A stretch of DNA of 64,000 nt from Diadema setosum (taxonomy: Eukaryota; Echinodermata; Echinoidea; Diadematoida; Diadematidae), in NCBI GenBank assembly GCA_033980235.1, contig CM067067.1, positions 27,488,451 through 27,552,450 on the forward strand. Reading direction: 5' to 3'. Shown in pieces: positions 46,934-58,560 of the stretch (positions are counted from its first letter, which is position 1; each line of letters opens with the position of its first letter). A program made the translations under genes and the position numbers. The notes below the pieces were generated by a model. That model worked only from the letters and a program-made list of their open reading frames with translations, was not told where the DNA came from and searched no databases.

Positions 46934-49001
46934 CAATGAAACCCTGTTATAACGAGTTCGGTTATAACGAGGAACCGCTTATAACGAGGTGATCGCGTTG
47001 GTCCCGTTTTCCTTTGCGTGTAAACCTATGGCAGAATGAATCGGTTATAACAAATTCGGTTATAACGCGATTCAGGTTATAACGAGGACAGTTTCGGTAC
47101 ATCATGATAAAGAAAAACATAAGCAATTTGATCGGATATAACAAGGTTCTATTTCTTGACGAAATTGCCACTTTCAAACACGCGACAAACGAAACATTGA
47201 AAACCAAATTCACGCTATCCATGTCTTTTTCCCATTTTGCAGAGAACCGTTCCTTCTGTGTTTTCTTCTAAACCACGCGATAAGACACGGGAATGCCTTC
47301 TGATGTTCCTACTAAATTACTGAACATAGTCATTCGATTTTCTTTTTCGCGAGATACGTGTGCGTGATATTAGGTCAGACCACAGCGCAACGAAAAAAAA
47401 ACAAAACGATAACACATTCAAAAAATTTTCACGTAGCGACACTTGTGGCCAAAAATGGACAATTGGAATGCATGTGCACCTCATTATATCCTTTCCATTT
47501 TTTGTTCCGACTTCCAGTTCTTTTGCTGGTTAGCAAATATGGGTGTGCATGATTAAAGCCGAAATAATTAATGAAATCATCGCGATCTTGCTGGGTGACA
47601 GTAGCGTACAAATACACGCTGTAGTTGGATAACGCATGTTATCCTACTTAATCGGTGTTCAGAAAAAGAAACAAACGCATTCATTAGTTTGAATAGGTCT
47701 GGATTTCTTCATTATCATTTAACAAATGATAATTTGAATATGAGTGTGTATGATTAAAGCCAAAATAATTAATGAAATCATCACGATCTCACCGGGTGAC
47801 AGTTGCGTAAAAATAGTTGAATAACACATGTTAACCTACTTAAACGGTGTTCAGAAAAAGAAACAAACGCATTTAACAGTTCAAGAACGGATGTACAAAA
47901 CACGAAGAGATTTTCGGAAGAAAATAAAGAACGCATTTTTAATCCCTTCGGATGCAACGATCATACATTGTTTAAGATTACAGCTGAAATGATTCATGAA
48001 ATCATCGAATTCCCGATGGGCACCAACAGCATAAAATACCTCGCAAGTTAACGGTAAACAACGCATGTACTCTGAAATCATCGCGATCTCGCCAGGTGAC
48101 AGTAGCGTAAAAATAGTTGAATAACGTATGTTAACCTAAATCAGAAAAAGAAACAAACGCATTAGTTTGAATAAATCTGGGTTTGTTCATTATCACAATT
48201 TTAACACTGCATTTCACAGTGAAGATTTTTCTTTCTTTCAGAATGGTCTACCAGGTACGGATTTGCGTAAAAAGGATCACAACCTTCCAAATTCAAACCT
48301 GTCGCATATTTTTCAAGAACGGATGTACAAAACGCGAAGAGGTTTTCGGAAGAAAATAAAGAACGCATTTTTAATCCCTTCGGGCGCAACGATCATACTT
48401 TGTATAAGATTACAGCCGAAATGATTCATGAAATCATCGCATTCCCGCTGGGCACCAACAGCGTAAAAATACTCGCAAGTTACGGTAAACAACGCATGTA
48501 TGTTGCTCTATTTGCGCTGGTGTTTACAAAAACTTAACAAACGCATTTTATACAATATCTGATCTTGTTCATTATCATTTTACACTGTATTTAACAAACG
48601 AAAAAAATATCATTCTTTCAAAATGGTTCAACACAAGAGGAGGAGATCGGTGTAGAAAGAATCACGAAAATGATAAAGGCCTATACTTCTCAAGAACATA
48701 TTGTGCAAGTATTATGTGAAGAGATTTTCGGAAGAAAAATAAAATAAAGATTCTGAATTAACTCATTTCAACCCTTATTTTTTCGTCTAATTCACAAATA
48801 ATTTCCCTTTATTCTCTCAATAATAATGATCCATAATTGTGTAATAACAAGGCAAATGATGTTCTTAAGTTTCATTGATGGGTATATGACGTCATGCTTA
48901 TGTTTTTCTTTGTTTTTGATGAGTACGGTTATAACGAGGTACCGGTTATAACGAGGTAATATCGCCGGTCTCACGGACCTCGTTATAACGGGGTTTCACT
49001 G
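46934..49001. mobile_element. 2.1-kb pogo/Tigger-like element, TA target, non-autonomous
   Basis: The ends CAATGAAACCCTGTTATAAC and its near-exact inverse (CAGTGAAACCCCGTTATAAC) are flanked by TA (46932-46933 and 49002-49003). GGTTATAACGAGG repeats near both ends. Inside, a segment at about 47884-47975 (GAACGGATGTACAAAAC...) recurs at about 48316-48407, 432 bp away. AAATCATCGCGATCT..C..GGTGACAG recurs at about 47575, 47775 and 48078. No DDE transposase frame remains. Confidence 0.8.
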
Positions 49002-49316
49002 TATATATACCGCTGCAATGGCAGCGCCTTATGGAAATAACACAAAGTGTGTCTTACATAAATACACATATAAATAATTACGCATTCCAAATCTAAAGTA
49101 ACATTACTTAAATATTGTGGAAATATTAAATTCACCCACAAAATTTTAGGAAAATTAAAATTACCATGGCGATGCTTCCTCCAACAAACACACACGAGAA
49201 CCATATCCTACAAATCTACACATGTCTCAATTTCATCATATACACTAAATTTAGATTCAATTACTTCAAACTTGTGAAAATAATCACTCAATACAGGGGT
49301 TGCACTTAACTTTTTT

Positions 49317-50658
49317 TATACCCCCGCCAAACGAAGTTTGAAGGGGGTATATAGGAATCAGCGTATGGTCGGGCGGTCGGGCGGTCGGTCGGGCGGGCGG
49401 TCGGTCTGTTGCAAATCTTGCGTCGCGAACTACTTCCTCAGTTTTCAACCGATTCCCATAAAACTTGGCACAGATGTGTGCCTTGGGTTGTAGATGTGCA
49501 AGACGTATTTTTTGACAGTACCCAAAAGTACGTTGCCATGGTAACGGCATATTATGGGCAAAAATGGGTACAAATCTTGCGTCACGAACTACTTCCTCAG
49601 TTTTCAACCGATTCCCATAAAACTTGGCACAGATGTGTGCCTTGGGTTGTAGATGTGCAAGACGTATTTTTTGACAGTACCCAAAAGTACGTTGCCATGG
49701 TAACGGCATATTATGGGCAAAAATGGGTACAAATCTTGCGTCGCGAACTACTTCCTCAGTTTTCAACCGATTCCCATAAAACTTGGCACAGATGTGTGCC
49801 TTGGGTTGTAGATGTGCAAGACGTATTTTTTGACAGTACCCAAAAGTACGTTGCCATGGTAACGGCATATTATGGGCAAAAATGGGTACAAATCTTGCGT
49901 CGCGAACTACTTCCTCAGTTTTCAACCGATTCCCATAAAACTTGGCACAGATGTGTGCCTTGGGTTGTAGATGTGCAAGACGTATTTTGTGACAGTACCC
50001 AAAAGTACGTTGCCATGGTAATGGCATATTATGGGCAAAAATGGGTACAAATCTTGCGTCGCGAACTCCTCCCACAGTTTTTGATCAATTTTTATGAAAT
50101 TAGGTACAGGTGTTCATCTGAATATGTTAATGTGCAAGACACATATTTCCGCAGTGGCAAAAAGTGCGTTGCCATGGTAACGGCATGTTATTGGTAAAAT
50201 ATAGGGCAAAATGCTTCATGGCAAAACTGCTTCATCAGTGTTCTTCCAATTCTCATGGAATTCATATTGAATGTTTGTCTTAGGATACAGGTCAGCATGA
50301 CACATTTCTTGACAGTGACAAAAAGTATGTTGCCATGGTAACAGCTCACATATTATGAGCCAAAATGATGGAAAATTTTGTGTTGCAAACTACTTCCTCA
50401 GTTTTTGCCCAATTTCCATGAAACTTGGTACAGATGTGTGCCTTTGGTTGTAGATGTGCAAGACGCATTTTTCGACAGTACCCGGAAGTACGTTGCCATG
50501 GTAACGGCATATTAATGGCAGAAGATCAAGGAAAGATCTTGCGGATTTAACTACTTCCTCAGTTTTTTGACCAAAGCTTATCAAATGTTGTTTTGACCAA
50601 AGCTTATGAAATGTTGTTTGGCGGGGGTATAACCAGTCGCTGTAGCGACATTTCTAGT
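49317..50658 (+). mobile_element. Helentron-like element with a 159-bp tandem array
   Basis: It starts TATACCCCCGCCAAAC. The inverse GTTTGGCGGGGGTATA sits at 50616-50631, followed by a hairpin (GTCGCTGTAGCGAC), ATTT and CTAGT, between T residues. That is the asymmetric-end layout of Helitron2/Helentron elements. Between the ends a 159-bp unit recurs at 49412, 49571, 49730, 49889 and 50048, with diverged copies to about 50560. A GGTCGGGCGG run lies at about 49368-49406. No protein is encoded. Confidence 0.8.
49412..50560. repeat. 159-bp tandem repeat array
   Basis: Four near-identical units (starts 49412, 49571, 49730, 49889) and at least three diverged ones. Landmarks are CAAATCTTGCGTCGCGAACT, AAAACTTGGCACAGATGTG and GTTGCCATGGTAACGGCATA. 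As 159 is divisible by three, open frames of over 260 codons exist on both strands; these are by-products of the repeat, not genes. Confidence 0.9.
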
Positions 50659-50824
50659 TTTAACTAGCCAGGCGGACTACTTAGAATCAATTTTGATACT
50701 GAAGCGATTTTTTGGCTAGCCAGACGGACTAGTAACTTCAGAATTTTATGTTTTTTAGCTAGTCCGACGTGATTTTGGGTGGCCAATGGCCAGCGGACCA
50801 TTGCCAATTTCGAACCCTGCAATA

Positions 50825-52380
50825 TCACCATAAACCCAAGATTCATCATAATTAATTCAGAACTGATTAAAAAAAAAACCAACAAACAAACATCGCAACG
50901 CAAACTTTGCAACGAACTGCCCGACCAACCACTACACAGATTCCTATGTACCCTCTTATACACTTTGGGTATGCGGGAGTATAGTACAAAATAGGTACAC
51001 AAAATAGTTTCACATTTCACTACTTTTAATGATTTAAAAATTTTGAGTTTGCAGATTGATATTATGATAGAGAGATGATACTAGAGGCAAAACTTGTTTG
51101 AAGTTGGGTCAAAATAACACAAAGTATATCAGATGGTACATCTTTGAAAAATGCAGTTTTTTCCAGTTATCTCTTATTACATCTATTGTTTGATCCCTAC
51201 ATGTTTGTCACATAGAAAATAAAGCAAATAATTAAAAAAAAAACATTTTAGGGCCATTAACAGCCATATTTACTTTCTATTTTGCTAATTAAGCACATTG
51301 CAGCCAAGAAAACCCAATTTCATCCTCTATTAGGTCCTAAGGAACAGTAAAACACGCAAAAACATACAGACATGGTTGTCAGTGTACGCTCGCTATGGCA
51401 ACCAGATATATGGACATGGCTAAATTATATGTTAAAATGTTTGCAACAAAATCACGTACACAGAATCCGGATGATCAATCCCAAAGTTTGCATTTTGCAC
51501 AGTCTATAGGGTCAACAAAACATAGAATATACATGGTAAAGCAGAGAACATGAACTGAACCAATTAATCAGGAGAATTTTGTGAGTCTGCTTTGACCAAC
51601 CAAGCAAACTAATCAGTTTTGAATAAGATTCTTTCATGCCCCAGTAACTAGATTCTGATCATATCTGAAAAGAATTCCATCTTTTCAGTCAAATAACACA
51701 AGTATTCGCAGTGATCTGAAAGAATGTCTCCATAGATGATACTACGTGGTTTTGTACAATAAAGGACATTTATCCTGAAATACATGTAGGTCCCCACTCC
51801 ATTCACCGCCATTCAGTTACACATACATAATTTGTATTTCGTCATAGTGCAGCCTGTGACTGCTATCAACCTCCATAGACTTTGCACATGGTGAAGACAC
51901 ACGCACAGAGGGGACCGATATCATGATTCAACCCAATAAAGTCAATGGAGGTGGTATGAGCTAGCTGTCACCAGCAGTGAAGAAATGAGTGGAGACAGAA
52001 ACCTCGATAATGCCGATAACAATGCTGTCATGACGTTCAGATAGAGCAGGAAGGACCAGATCGTTGTAATCCACGAGTCGAGACGACTACTAGTAAAACT
52101 TTCGCCGCACATACTGTACAATATGAATGGCCGTCCATTGAAACCTGCATTATCACTTTATCGCACGCGAGCGTATCGCTTTGCCATAGTTATGCACCGC
52201 GAGCAATATGCGTTGCTAGCCTTGTATACAAACGCTTGTGACAATTTTTTCAGAATAAAAACATAGGAATACAATCGCATATTCGGAGATAAAACATGCG
52301 AACGTTCGTAAATTTGCACTGGCTTTTTCTTGAAGATTCAGGTAAGCTGTACCTGGTACTTCGTAAATAATAGGGGTCTA
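50825..52380. other. interior of the 46050-52493 element; no gene recognised
   Basis: No supported exon. A somewhat CpG-richer patch lies at about 52060-52220 near the right end. Hairpin-forming words are few. Confidence 0.35.
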
Positions 52381-52493
52381 ATTCTCAAATGCTCCACCGG
52401 ACCCTTTGTATATTAGGGCATATAATCTACGAAAGGTCGTGTATCGCGACCACCTGACCCGAACGCGATCACCCGATGAAACGAAGTAAGCCC

Positions 52494-53763
52494 CAAATTT
52501 GGCAGGGATTCTTGCCAGGGTAATAGAATATGTATCTGTGCAAATGGGCTAAGCAAGGAGAATACCATTCTCCTTTTTATTTTGAAACCTACTGAACTCA
52601 TCAGAGGTGCATGATATTTGTGAGGTCACTGAATGGAATCAGTAAGCAGTAGCAGACTACGTCCTGTAGACAGTGCACAGATTCCAAGGTGTAACTGTTT
52701 TCCTAGGTGAGTGTTTTATTGATATTTAGCCAGGATAAATGCCATACCAATGCAAAGTGAATCTAACACTTTTCTATGTGATTTGAATAATCTGCTTTAA
52801 AAACATCAACAGTAACAACAATCTTTCAAATAAAAGGTAAAATTCCATGTCTGTCATGCACATCCCCGCCCCTAACACTTTGGCAAAAGTCATTGTCAGC
52901 ATTCGCTTGGCCTTGCTACTGTTTGAATTATGCATTCAGCCACACGGCCGCATCTTTGGAATCTTTTGAAATTAAAATATGATATGTGGGCGGGGTGTAC
53001 TTTAAAGTATCTTTCCTTGCAGATCCAAATTGGGAGCCATTTTCCACATTTTGATCTTCATTTTGAAATCACATGATGAAACTTTCTGCAAAATTGTCAA
53101 TCATCATCGCCAGTGTGATAGCATAAATAAATGGATCCTGTACGCCCCTGGAAGTCACCCAAAACCTCCCAACTTATTGTAATGGTCTGCAAGAATGTGT
53201 AAGGTGAATCTGCGATACTCGGGTGAGCCCTAGACCCACTGGGTCACTTGTTCAGCCTGGAATCTAACATTTACTCCTGGACATACCTCAGCTTTCTTTT
53301 TTGCCAACTTTTGATTTATTTTGACAGAGCTAACATATTATGAAATATCATGGACATGGATGGACCACTGTGGGCATTTTTATTTTAAATTATACATTGA
53401 TATCTTGACTTGTTCTGTGCAATAAATTTACTTCTTTTTTTTGTGTCTGTGTGTGGATATTCTGTGGAAATTAGACATTAGATATTAACTTTGCTTTACA
53501 ATGTCATACGGTGTACGAAAGGAAAATGAGGAAACAAGAAATACGAAGAGTGAAATTTATTCTGAATATGGATACATCAACTTGAGATATATCAGTAAAC
53601 TAACTTTATTTTTTGTGAACAATAAAGTGTCTTGATGAAAGATTTCTTTCTGTACAAAATCAAACAAAAATCAAATTTCGACAAAATGTTGTTAACAATT
53701 AGTCTGTATTTCTATATTATATTTCCCCCAAATGTATAAATATAGTTTGTAAGGGTGGAGCAG
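52494..53763. other. end of a family R copy, then TRPM intron
   Basis: The first roughly 120 bp (TTTGGCAGGGATTCTTGCC...) continue the family R copy from before the 46050-52493 insertion. The rest shows no supported feature. Confidence 0.4.
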
Positions 53764-53926
53764 AACACACCACCCACAAAGATGAGGCAGATGTTCAGTG
53801 AGGTGTGGAACCTCAGTCAGCCCAAATTGCTGATCTCTGTGACAGGTGGGGCCAGAAATTTCCCCCTCAACCATCGCCTCAAAGATGTCTTTCGCAAGGG
53901 CCTCATCAAGGCAGCCACAAGCACAT
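53764..53926 (+). CDS. TRPM: TRPM-like channel, third conserved exon
   Basis: The likely acceptor is GGTGGAGCAG (ending 53763); an alternative AG lies at 53753. It encodes NTPPTKMRQMFSEVWNLSQP, KLLISVTGGARNFPLNHRL and KDVFRKGLIKAATS, ending at the donor GTAAGT (53927) with one base left over. LISVTGGA.NF....L...F..GL.KAA is a hallmark of the TRPM homology region, and T rather than H before GG favours the TRPM2/4/5/8-like group over TRPM1/3/6/7. The phase 0 entry suits the 42013-42199 exon. The acceptor has a poor pyrimidine tract, so its exact start is the least certain boundary. Confidence 0.85.
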
Positions 53927-54493
53927 GTAAGTGGGGATAGCCAAGGGATGCATGGCAATACTTCATGACATATCCTTAAAGGGCCCCTGAAATCCAAATG
54001 CATGTTGAGGGTATCATAAATCAACACAAATCAACATGTATTTTGAGAGCATGTCAGCGTACTGCTCATGTACTACTTTAATTGTGCATTTTGAATGTCT
54101 CTTTCACTTTCATGATTTCTTCTACTGTATGCACAATAATTGTTGTAACTCAGTCAAGTGATTATTCTTTCCCAAGCTATTGTTTTTTTTTTCTTTTATA
54201 TCTTTTTTTTCTTTATCACATGTCTTTTATTGGTTTGTATCTTACTTGTAGTTTAGTTCAATCATTTCATTTGAATTTTCAGCAAATGGTTTGTAGATGA
54301 ATAACTTGTGCTTCTTAATTCATCCTAGATCATCAATCTGAAAAACCTTTTCAATGAGTATGTGTTGTCAAAAATAACAATGTCATCTGATGGTTTATGT
54401 TGAGCATATTTTGATGGATGAAAATAGATTATATGTTATATACAGATATTTAAGTGTACAAATTCACATTCATTGCTTTTTGTGAATTTTCAG
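53927..54493 (+). other. TRPM intron
   Basis: A 567-bp intron from GTAAGT to TTTTCAG, with no internal feature recognised. Confidence 0.8.
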
Positions 54494-54654
54494 CGGCATG
54501 GATCATAACAGGTGGAACCCATGCTGGTGTGATGAAGTATGTTGGTGAGGCAGTGAGAGACCATGCCCTTGCAAATGGGCGGAGCAATGTGGTAGCCATT
54601 GGAATCGCATCATGGGGAGTCATCGCTCACCGGGAGAAACTTATAGATGAAAGT
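54494..54654 (+). CDS. TRPM: TRPM-like channel, fourth conserved exon
   Basis: The acceptor GTGAATTTTCAG is strong. Two bases complete a Ser codon with the T left by the previous exon. It encodes AWIITGGTHAGVMKYVGEAV, RDHALANGRSNVVAIGIASW and GVIAHREKLIDES, then the donor GTGAGT at 54655, phase 0. AWI.TGG...GVM..VG.AVRD and AIGIA.WG.I..RE.L are diagnostic of the TRPM melastatin homology region. In TRPM2 this part of the protein helps form an ADP-ribose binding site; whether that holds here cannot be said. The usual Gly before AWI is Ser. Later exons, including the six-helix channel, lie beyond the window. Confidence 0.9.
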
Positions 54655-55042
54655 GTGAGTTTGCATGTTACAAAAAAAATAATTGTCATATGCACATTTG
54701 TTTTGACAATTTATGGAAAATACTGATTGATAGGAACATGTACATCTTAGATTCTGCAGCACATATATATGTCAAGGCACATAATCCTGATAGGAATCAA
54801 TGTGAATTCAACTCCATGTTAAATATGACCTTAAAAGGGTAAAATAAATAATAAAAAAAAACATATGGGCAAAATGAAGATTGGCCTAAAATCATGAGAG
54901 TAATTGAAATCTTTGGCTTTTATAAACATTTTATGTTATGACACCATCATTATTGAATTATCAAAAAGAACAAATAAGCTTATAGTTTTTATGTGTAATA
55001 GATTATGAGATTTTTTGAGGTTCCCCCCCCCCCAAAAAAAAG

Positions 55043-55043
<1 letters not shown>

Positions 55044-55089
<46 letters not shown>

Positions 55090-55092
55090 TAT
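55044..55092. repeat. (AT)n microsatellite with adjacent poly-C
   Basis: AT dinucleotides run from about 55045 to 55083, preceded by a short poly-C tract at about 55023-55033. Confidence 0.85.
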
Positions 55093-55599
55093 GTAGGCAA
55101 GAAAGTTTTTCCCTACACAAACTGCATTGGATGCCAGTGGTAAGTTGTGAAAATTTTGTGCTGTGAGAAAGGCAGTCGGCTCCAATTCGCGAAATTTTTG
55201 TGCCGCGAATGTATATCGTGTTATACAGTAGTTCGATTTTGTAAACAATTGTTAACAAAATGAATACTTGTATAAATTCCCATCATTGTTTGAAGCCCAA
55301 ACAGGTGTACTACACATGTATTTAATAATCCAAATGATATTAAACTAAGTGTTACCAGACATGCTAAACAGATAGCTAGTCAAAATGTGAACAATGCGCA
55401 CACACAATTCAGAACTTGAGGAAGCCCACACCCTGATTTGACCTGCTTACTTCAACAATTTCAACATGTCAACATAACAACCACAATACTCTTTCTGAAA
55501 CTCAAAAAAAAAAATTTGAGCATGCACAGTACCCTCATGAATGGCATTACAGATCCACTCTTTGAATCAGCATTTCAAAATGCTTATTCTGCCTTGGCA
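55093..55599. other. TRPM intron; nothing recognised
   Basis: Only weak GCGAAATTTTTGTGCCGCGAA palindrome-like words near 55187-55207. Confidence 0.35.
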
Positions 55600-56038
55600 A
55601 ATTGATCATAGATGCACCATGAGAAGTTTTGGGTCACAAGTTCATGGTCAAGGGTCAGGGGTCAGGTTATAATGCTAAAATTATGCTATTTTAAGCTGAA
55701 ATTACACCATCTTCTCCACATCCTGGAAATGACTTAGTTTACAATTTGCCTTTACTTGCAGTGTACCAGGTAATTAAACTTGGTACATGTATACATTACC
55801 ACACAATGATTATGTAGGGAAAATTTGGGGACATGGGGTCAAAGGTCAAGTGAAAATGTTCAAATTTCACCCATTTTGACCTGTGGCTCTAAGTATTGTC
55901 ATGAAAATTGGTGCATGATTACCAGATAGTGCTTTATCAGCCAATCATGTTATATTGTGGTCTCACATAGCAATTGGTAAACCTATTGGGAGAATGCAAT
56001 ATGGCAGAGGCATAACAGTTGCATAGCAACATTTCTAG
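55600..56038 (+). mobile_element. Helentron-like repeat family R, copy 3, with 3' end
   Basis: It shares the GGTCAAAGGTCAAGTGAAA and CTTGGTACATGTATA landmarks of copies 1 and 2. The end has a 5-bp stem hairpin GTTGCATAGCAAC (56018-56030), ATTT and CTAG, followed by T, the rolling-circle style of 3' terminus also seen at 50632-50658. Confidence 0.6.
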
Positions 56039-56665
56039 TTCTCGTTTAATCATAAATGAAGCTATGGTTAGTACAATTTGTTTATGTTTATTCAGAACTC
56101 ATGCATGAAGTGCGTAAAAGTGCATCAAGTGTCCTTCCAACATAGATGTCTGAATGGTTTTGTATCTTAACTTCAGGAGAAGCATGCTGAAATAAGATGT
56201 ACTGGCTGATATGTGCTGTAAATGTGCCAATAGAAACTACAGGACCACAGTGAAATATGAAGAGACAAGAAACCTTGGAGTTCAGTATAACCTGGCCTTC
56301 TCCATTAGCAACAGGAAATTCCTGTTAGATATGCACAGGATGTTGTGTTAACAGCCTTGCCACAGATACTGAGGGGGGGGGGGGGGGGGAAGGTTTAAAC
56401 ATTGACCCAGAAGCTATGCAGATGTACTCAAGGAGCTAAAAGGATTTTGTTAGCTTCTATTAAGTGTTATTGTTATGTGTTGCTGGAAGGCATGGTGAAG
56501 TAAACTAGAGAGAAAGGTTTGCGGTAACACCAGTGTATGCGGTCTCGTTGCTAGGTAGAACTAAGAAGAGCCTTGAAAGAGGATAGTTGAGGAAGGAAGA
56601 GACATAGGGAGAGTGTAGGGAAGGCAAAAATAGACAAGTGAAAGGCAGAGAGCTGGAAGTTGCAC
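56039..56665. other. no gene recognised; poly-G tract at about 56371-56389
   Basis: One G homopolymer and A/G-rich sequence, without supported exons. Confidence 0.4.
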
Positions 56666-56668
56666 TAA

Positions 56669-57169
56669 TACCCCTTTCAGGTAATCGTGGATGCGGATAA
56701 TAGGAGCAATAAGTCGTAAAATTTTGATTACATGAACGGGAGAGGAGTAGAAAAGTGCGCATTATTTTGATGCTGCTATTATCCGCATTATTGCAGCATG
56801 AGGAGTAGATTGAGAATACATGAACGCGTTTTACGACTTATGCGCACTAACATTCCACAGTTCGGTCAAAGGTCACTCGATTTCCCGCACAACCGCTGAT
56901 TGCTGAGCTTGAGCAGGGAGGTGAGAGGAAACACCTCCTGGCTTGAGCGAGAGCAGTGCATACACATGAGTATATAGCACCGGAAACATTACGTCATTAT
57001 AGAGGCGTGCGCAGTAACCATGACAAATACTCCTGTCTTTCGCACCGTTATATGAACGGGCGCTCGTAAAAGTAGTGCGCACTTCATGGGATATATGAAC
57101 GCGATTTTGAATACTTCATCCGCATTATTTGGATGCGGATAATTGAACCGCGATTACCTGAAAGGGGTA
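56669..57169. mobile_element. 501-bp MITE, TAA target, TACCCCTTTCAGGTAATCG ends
   Basis: Left TACCCCTTTCAGGTAATCG and right CGATTACCTGAAAGGGGTA are exact inverted repeats. TAA lies on both sides (56666-56668 and 57170-57172). Subterminal blocks (ATGCGGATAAT, CGCATTATT) are also inverted. Three-base TWA targets are usual for PIF/Harbinger elements. Confidence 0.8.
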
Positions 57170-57365
57170 TAAGTGGAGATGGGAGAAAAGGGGACAGAGA
57201 GAGTGGTAAGGAAGAATAGGGTGAAAATCAGGTGAAAGATTTTGAAATCATTGGGAGGAGAAAAATGAAACAGAGAGGAGGGGGGAGAGGAAGAAGTTGA
57301 AGGTTGGAAAATCATGGAGATAGGAGAGAGAAGTGAAATTGCACAAAACCGAGGGGGAGAGACAA

Positions 57366-57729
57366 ACCCCGCGTTCACATTGGCCCCTGCGACGCAGGGA
57401 CAGCCACAAGAGATCTCATCTTTTTTACGACTGACCGTTCACATTGGTATCTCATCTGTCCCCGAGCTGTGGGGGGCATTTTGGGGCTTGGAGCGAGCTC
57501 TGCCACTTGAATCCAGGCATAGCGCATGCCCACATTTGATGACCACAGCTGGACGCTATCAATTGCGCCCCAAGGTCACTCTCCCCTCCAAATCTTGTCC
57601 CCGTACCCGACTTGCTTCGCGGGGACGAGGGGACAAGTCCCAGCGAGCATTCACATTATGGTTTTCGAGGAGAAAGTCCCACAGCTCGGGACTTTCCCCG
57701 CGTCGCGGGGACCAATGTGAACGCGGGGT
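57366..57729. mobile_element. 364-bp GC-rich MITE, ACCCCGCGTTCACATTGG ends
   Basis: Left ACCCCGCGTTCACATTGG is matched by right CCAATGTGAACGCGGGGT, and the inverted match continues through GCGACGC. Inner copies of GTTCACATTGG occur at about 57433 and CATTCACATTATGG at about 57648. A 144-codon open frame across it is a composition effect. Confidence 0.8.
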
Positions 57730-57774
57730 CAGTCACCAAAACCAGTAGGCCCTATCCTGGAAGTTTTCACAGTA

Positions 57775-58160
57775 ATTGTTAGACAAATAGCCCTACATCA
57801 ATGTGAATTACTGCTGAATTGATCATTTTTTTTTAGTAGTAGCCATGACAAAAGAAATCATTGGGGTACTCGAGCAGGATTCAAACCTATGACCTCCTAA
57901 TCTGCGGACAGGCATCTTCTCCACTAGACCACCAAGCTCCCACCCGACAGCTGGTGCTGGTTCTAATCCTTTTAACATACAGTGGTAATCATTCAAATTC
58001 ATCAAATTCTTCTGTCGAGCATGCAACAGATTGACAAATTGCCCTACATTGTACGGTACAGCATAAATTAGCACTGAAAATTGATCAGTGTTTTTTACTA
58101 GCAGCCATGGCAAAAGAAATCATGGGTTTACATACTCAAGCAGGATTCAAACCTATGATT
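57775..58160 (-). mobile_element. tRNA-derived SINE, second copy, with partial duplicate
   Basis: The tRNA-like head (minus strand, about 57936-57869) has TGGTCTAGTGGAGAAGATGC as box A region and GGTTTGAATCC as box B. The tail and a second partial head (58083-58160, GCAGGATTCAAACCTATGA) follow, mirroring the arrangement at 17640-18055. The anticodon-loop bases differ between copies. Confidence 0.55.
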
Positions 58161-58560
58161 TCTCACACCAATTTTTCCACAAACCTACATAAAGTGACAG
58201 ATATCTTCACTACTGCTCATTCCATCACCCAGCAGTCCGCCAGTCAATTCCCAACACTCGATCTTGTCCGACATTCTCATCAAATCAATGACAAAGAACA
58301 CCTTCAACAAGAACTTGAACACATCACAGACACACTGACTGTATAAACCAATACCTCAAGCACAGAATCAACACAAAATCACCCTCTCAACCTAGCCACC
58401 AGCTATAAGTCTTTTCGAACTCTGCGCCACCTCACACAAACTACAGCACATCTTCAAGTCCCCCAACATCCAGGTCCATCACAGATTCTAACAAACTCCA
58501 CAACACATTACACTGGCGCAAAGACACACACCCAAACACAAACAGCCAGGCCCCCCACTT
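58150..58560 (+). pseudogene. possible retroelement coding remnant (tentative)
   Basis: A frame gives LVRHSHQINDKEHLQQELEH and ITDTLTV before a stop, in C/A-rich sequence. The wording is loosely like the D...L..EL.HI...L..NGYP region of Penelope-like elements, but the diagnostic end is missing. It may be chance. Confidence 0.2.

Larger units (their letters stand above)
49294..50819. mobile_element. hAT-like MITE hosting a Helentron-like insertion
   Basis: The outer ends CAGGGGTTGCACTTAAC and the inverse of ...CAATTTCGAACCCTG are weakly inverted. CAATA flanks both (49289-49293 and 50820-50824). The right arm is rich in CTAGCCAGGCGGACTA-like and GGTGGCCAATGGCC words. Without the insert it is only about 180 bp. 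Confidence 0.5.
46050..52493. mobile_element. 6.4-kb TIR element with about 90-bp inverted ends and 7-8 bp target duplication
   Basis: The left end GGGCTTACTTCGTTCCATTG... and the reverse complement of the right end (GGGCTTACTTCGTTTCATCG...) stay similar for about 90 bp, including GGTGATC.CGTTCG and ACGAAGGGTC. CAAATTT flanks both sides (46043-46049 and 52494-52500), possibly CAAATTTG. Removing it restores the family R phrase ACCAAATTTGGCAGG. 7-8 bp targets suit hAT, P or Merlin elements; no transposase was recognised. It contains a pogo-like element, a hAT-like MITE and a Helentron-like element. Confidence 0.75.

Noticed and set aside
49284..50197. Two overlapping open frames of about 262 codons on opposite strands
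   Set aside because: Both arise from a stop-free 159-bp tandem repeat whose length is divisible by three; neither has start context, splice sites or domain content.
57314..57748. 144-codon plus-strand open frame
   Set aside because: It spans a GC-rich MITE whose inverted ends lie at 57366 and 57729, so the frame is a composition effect.
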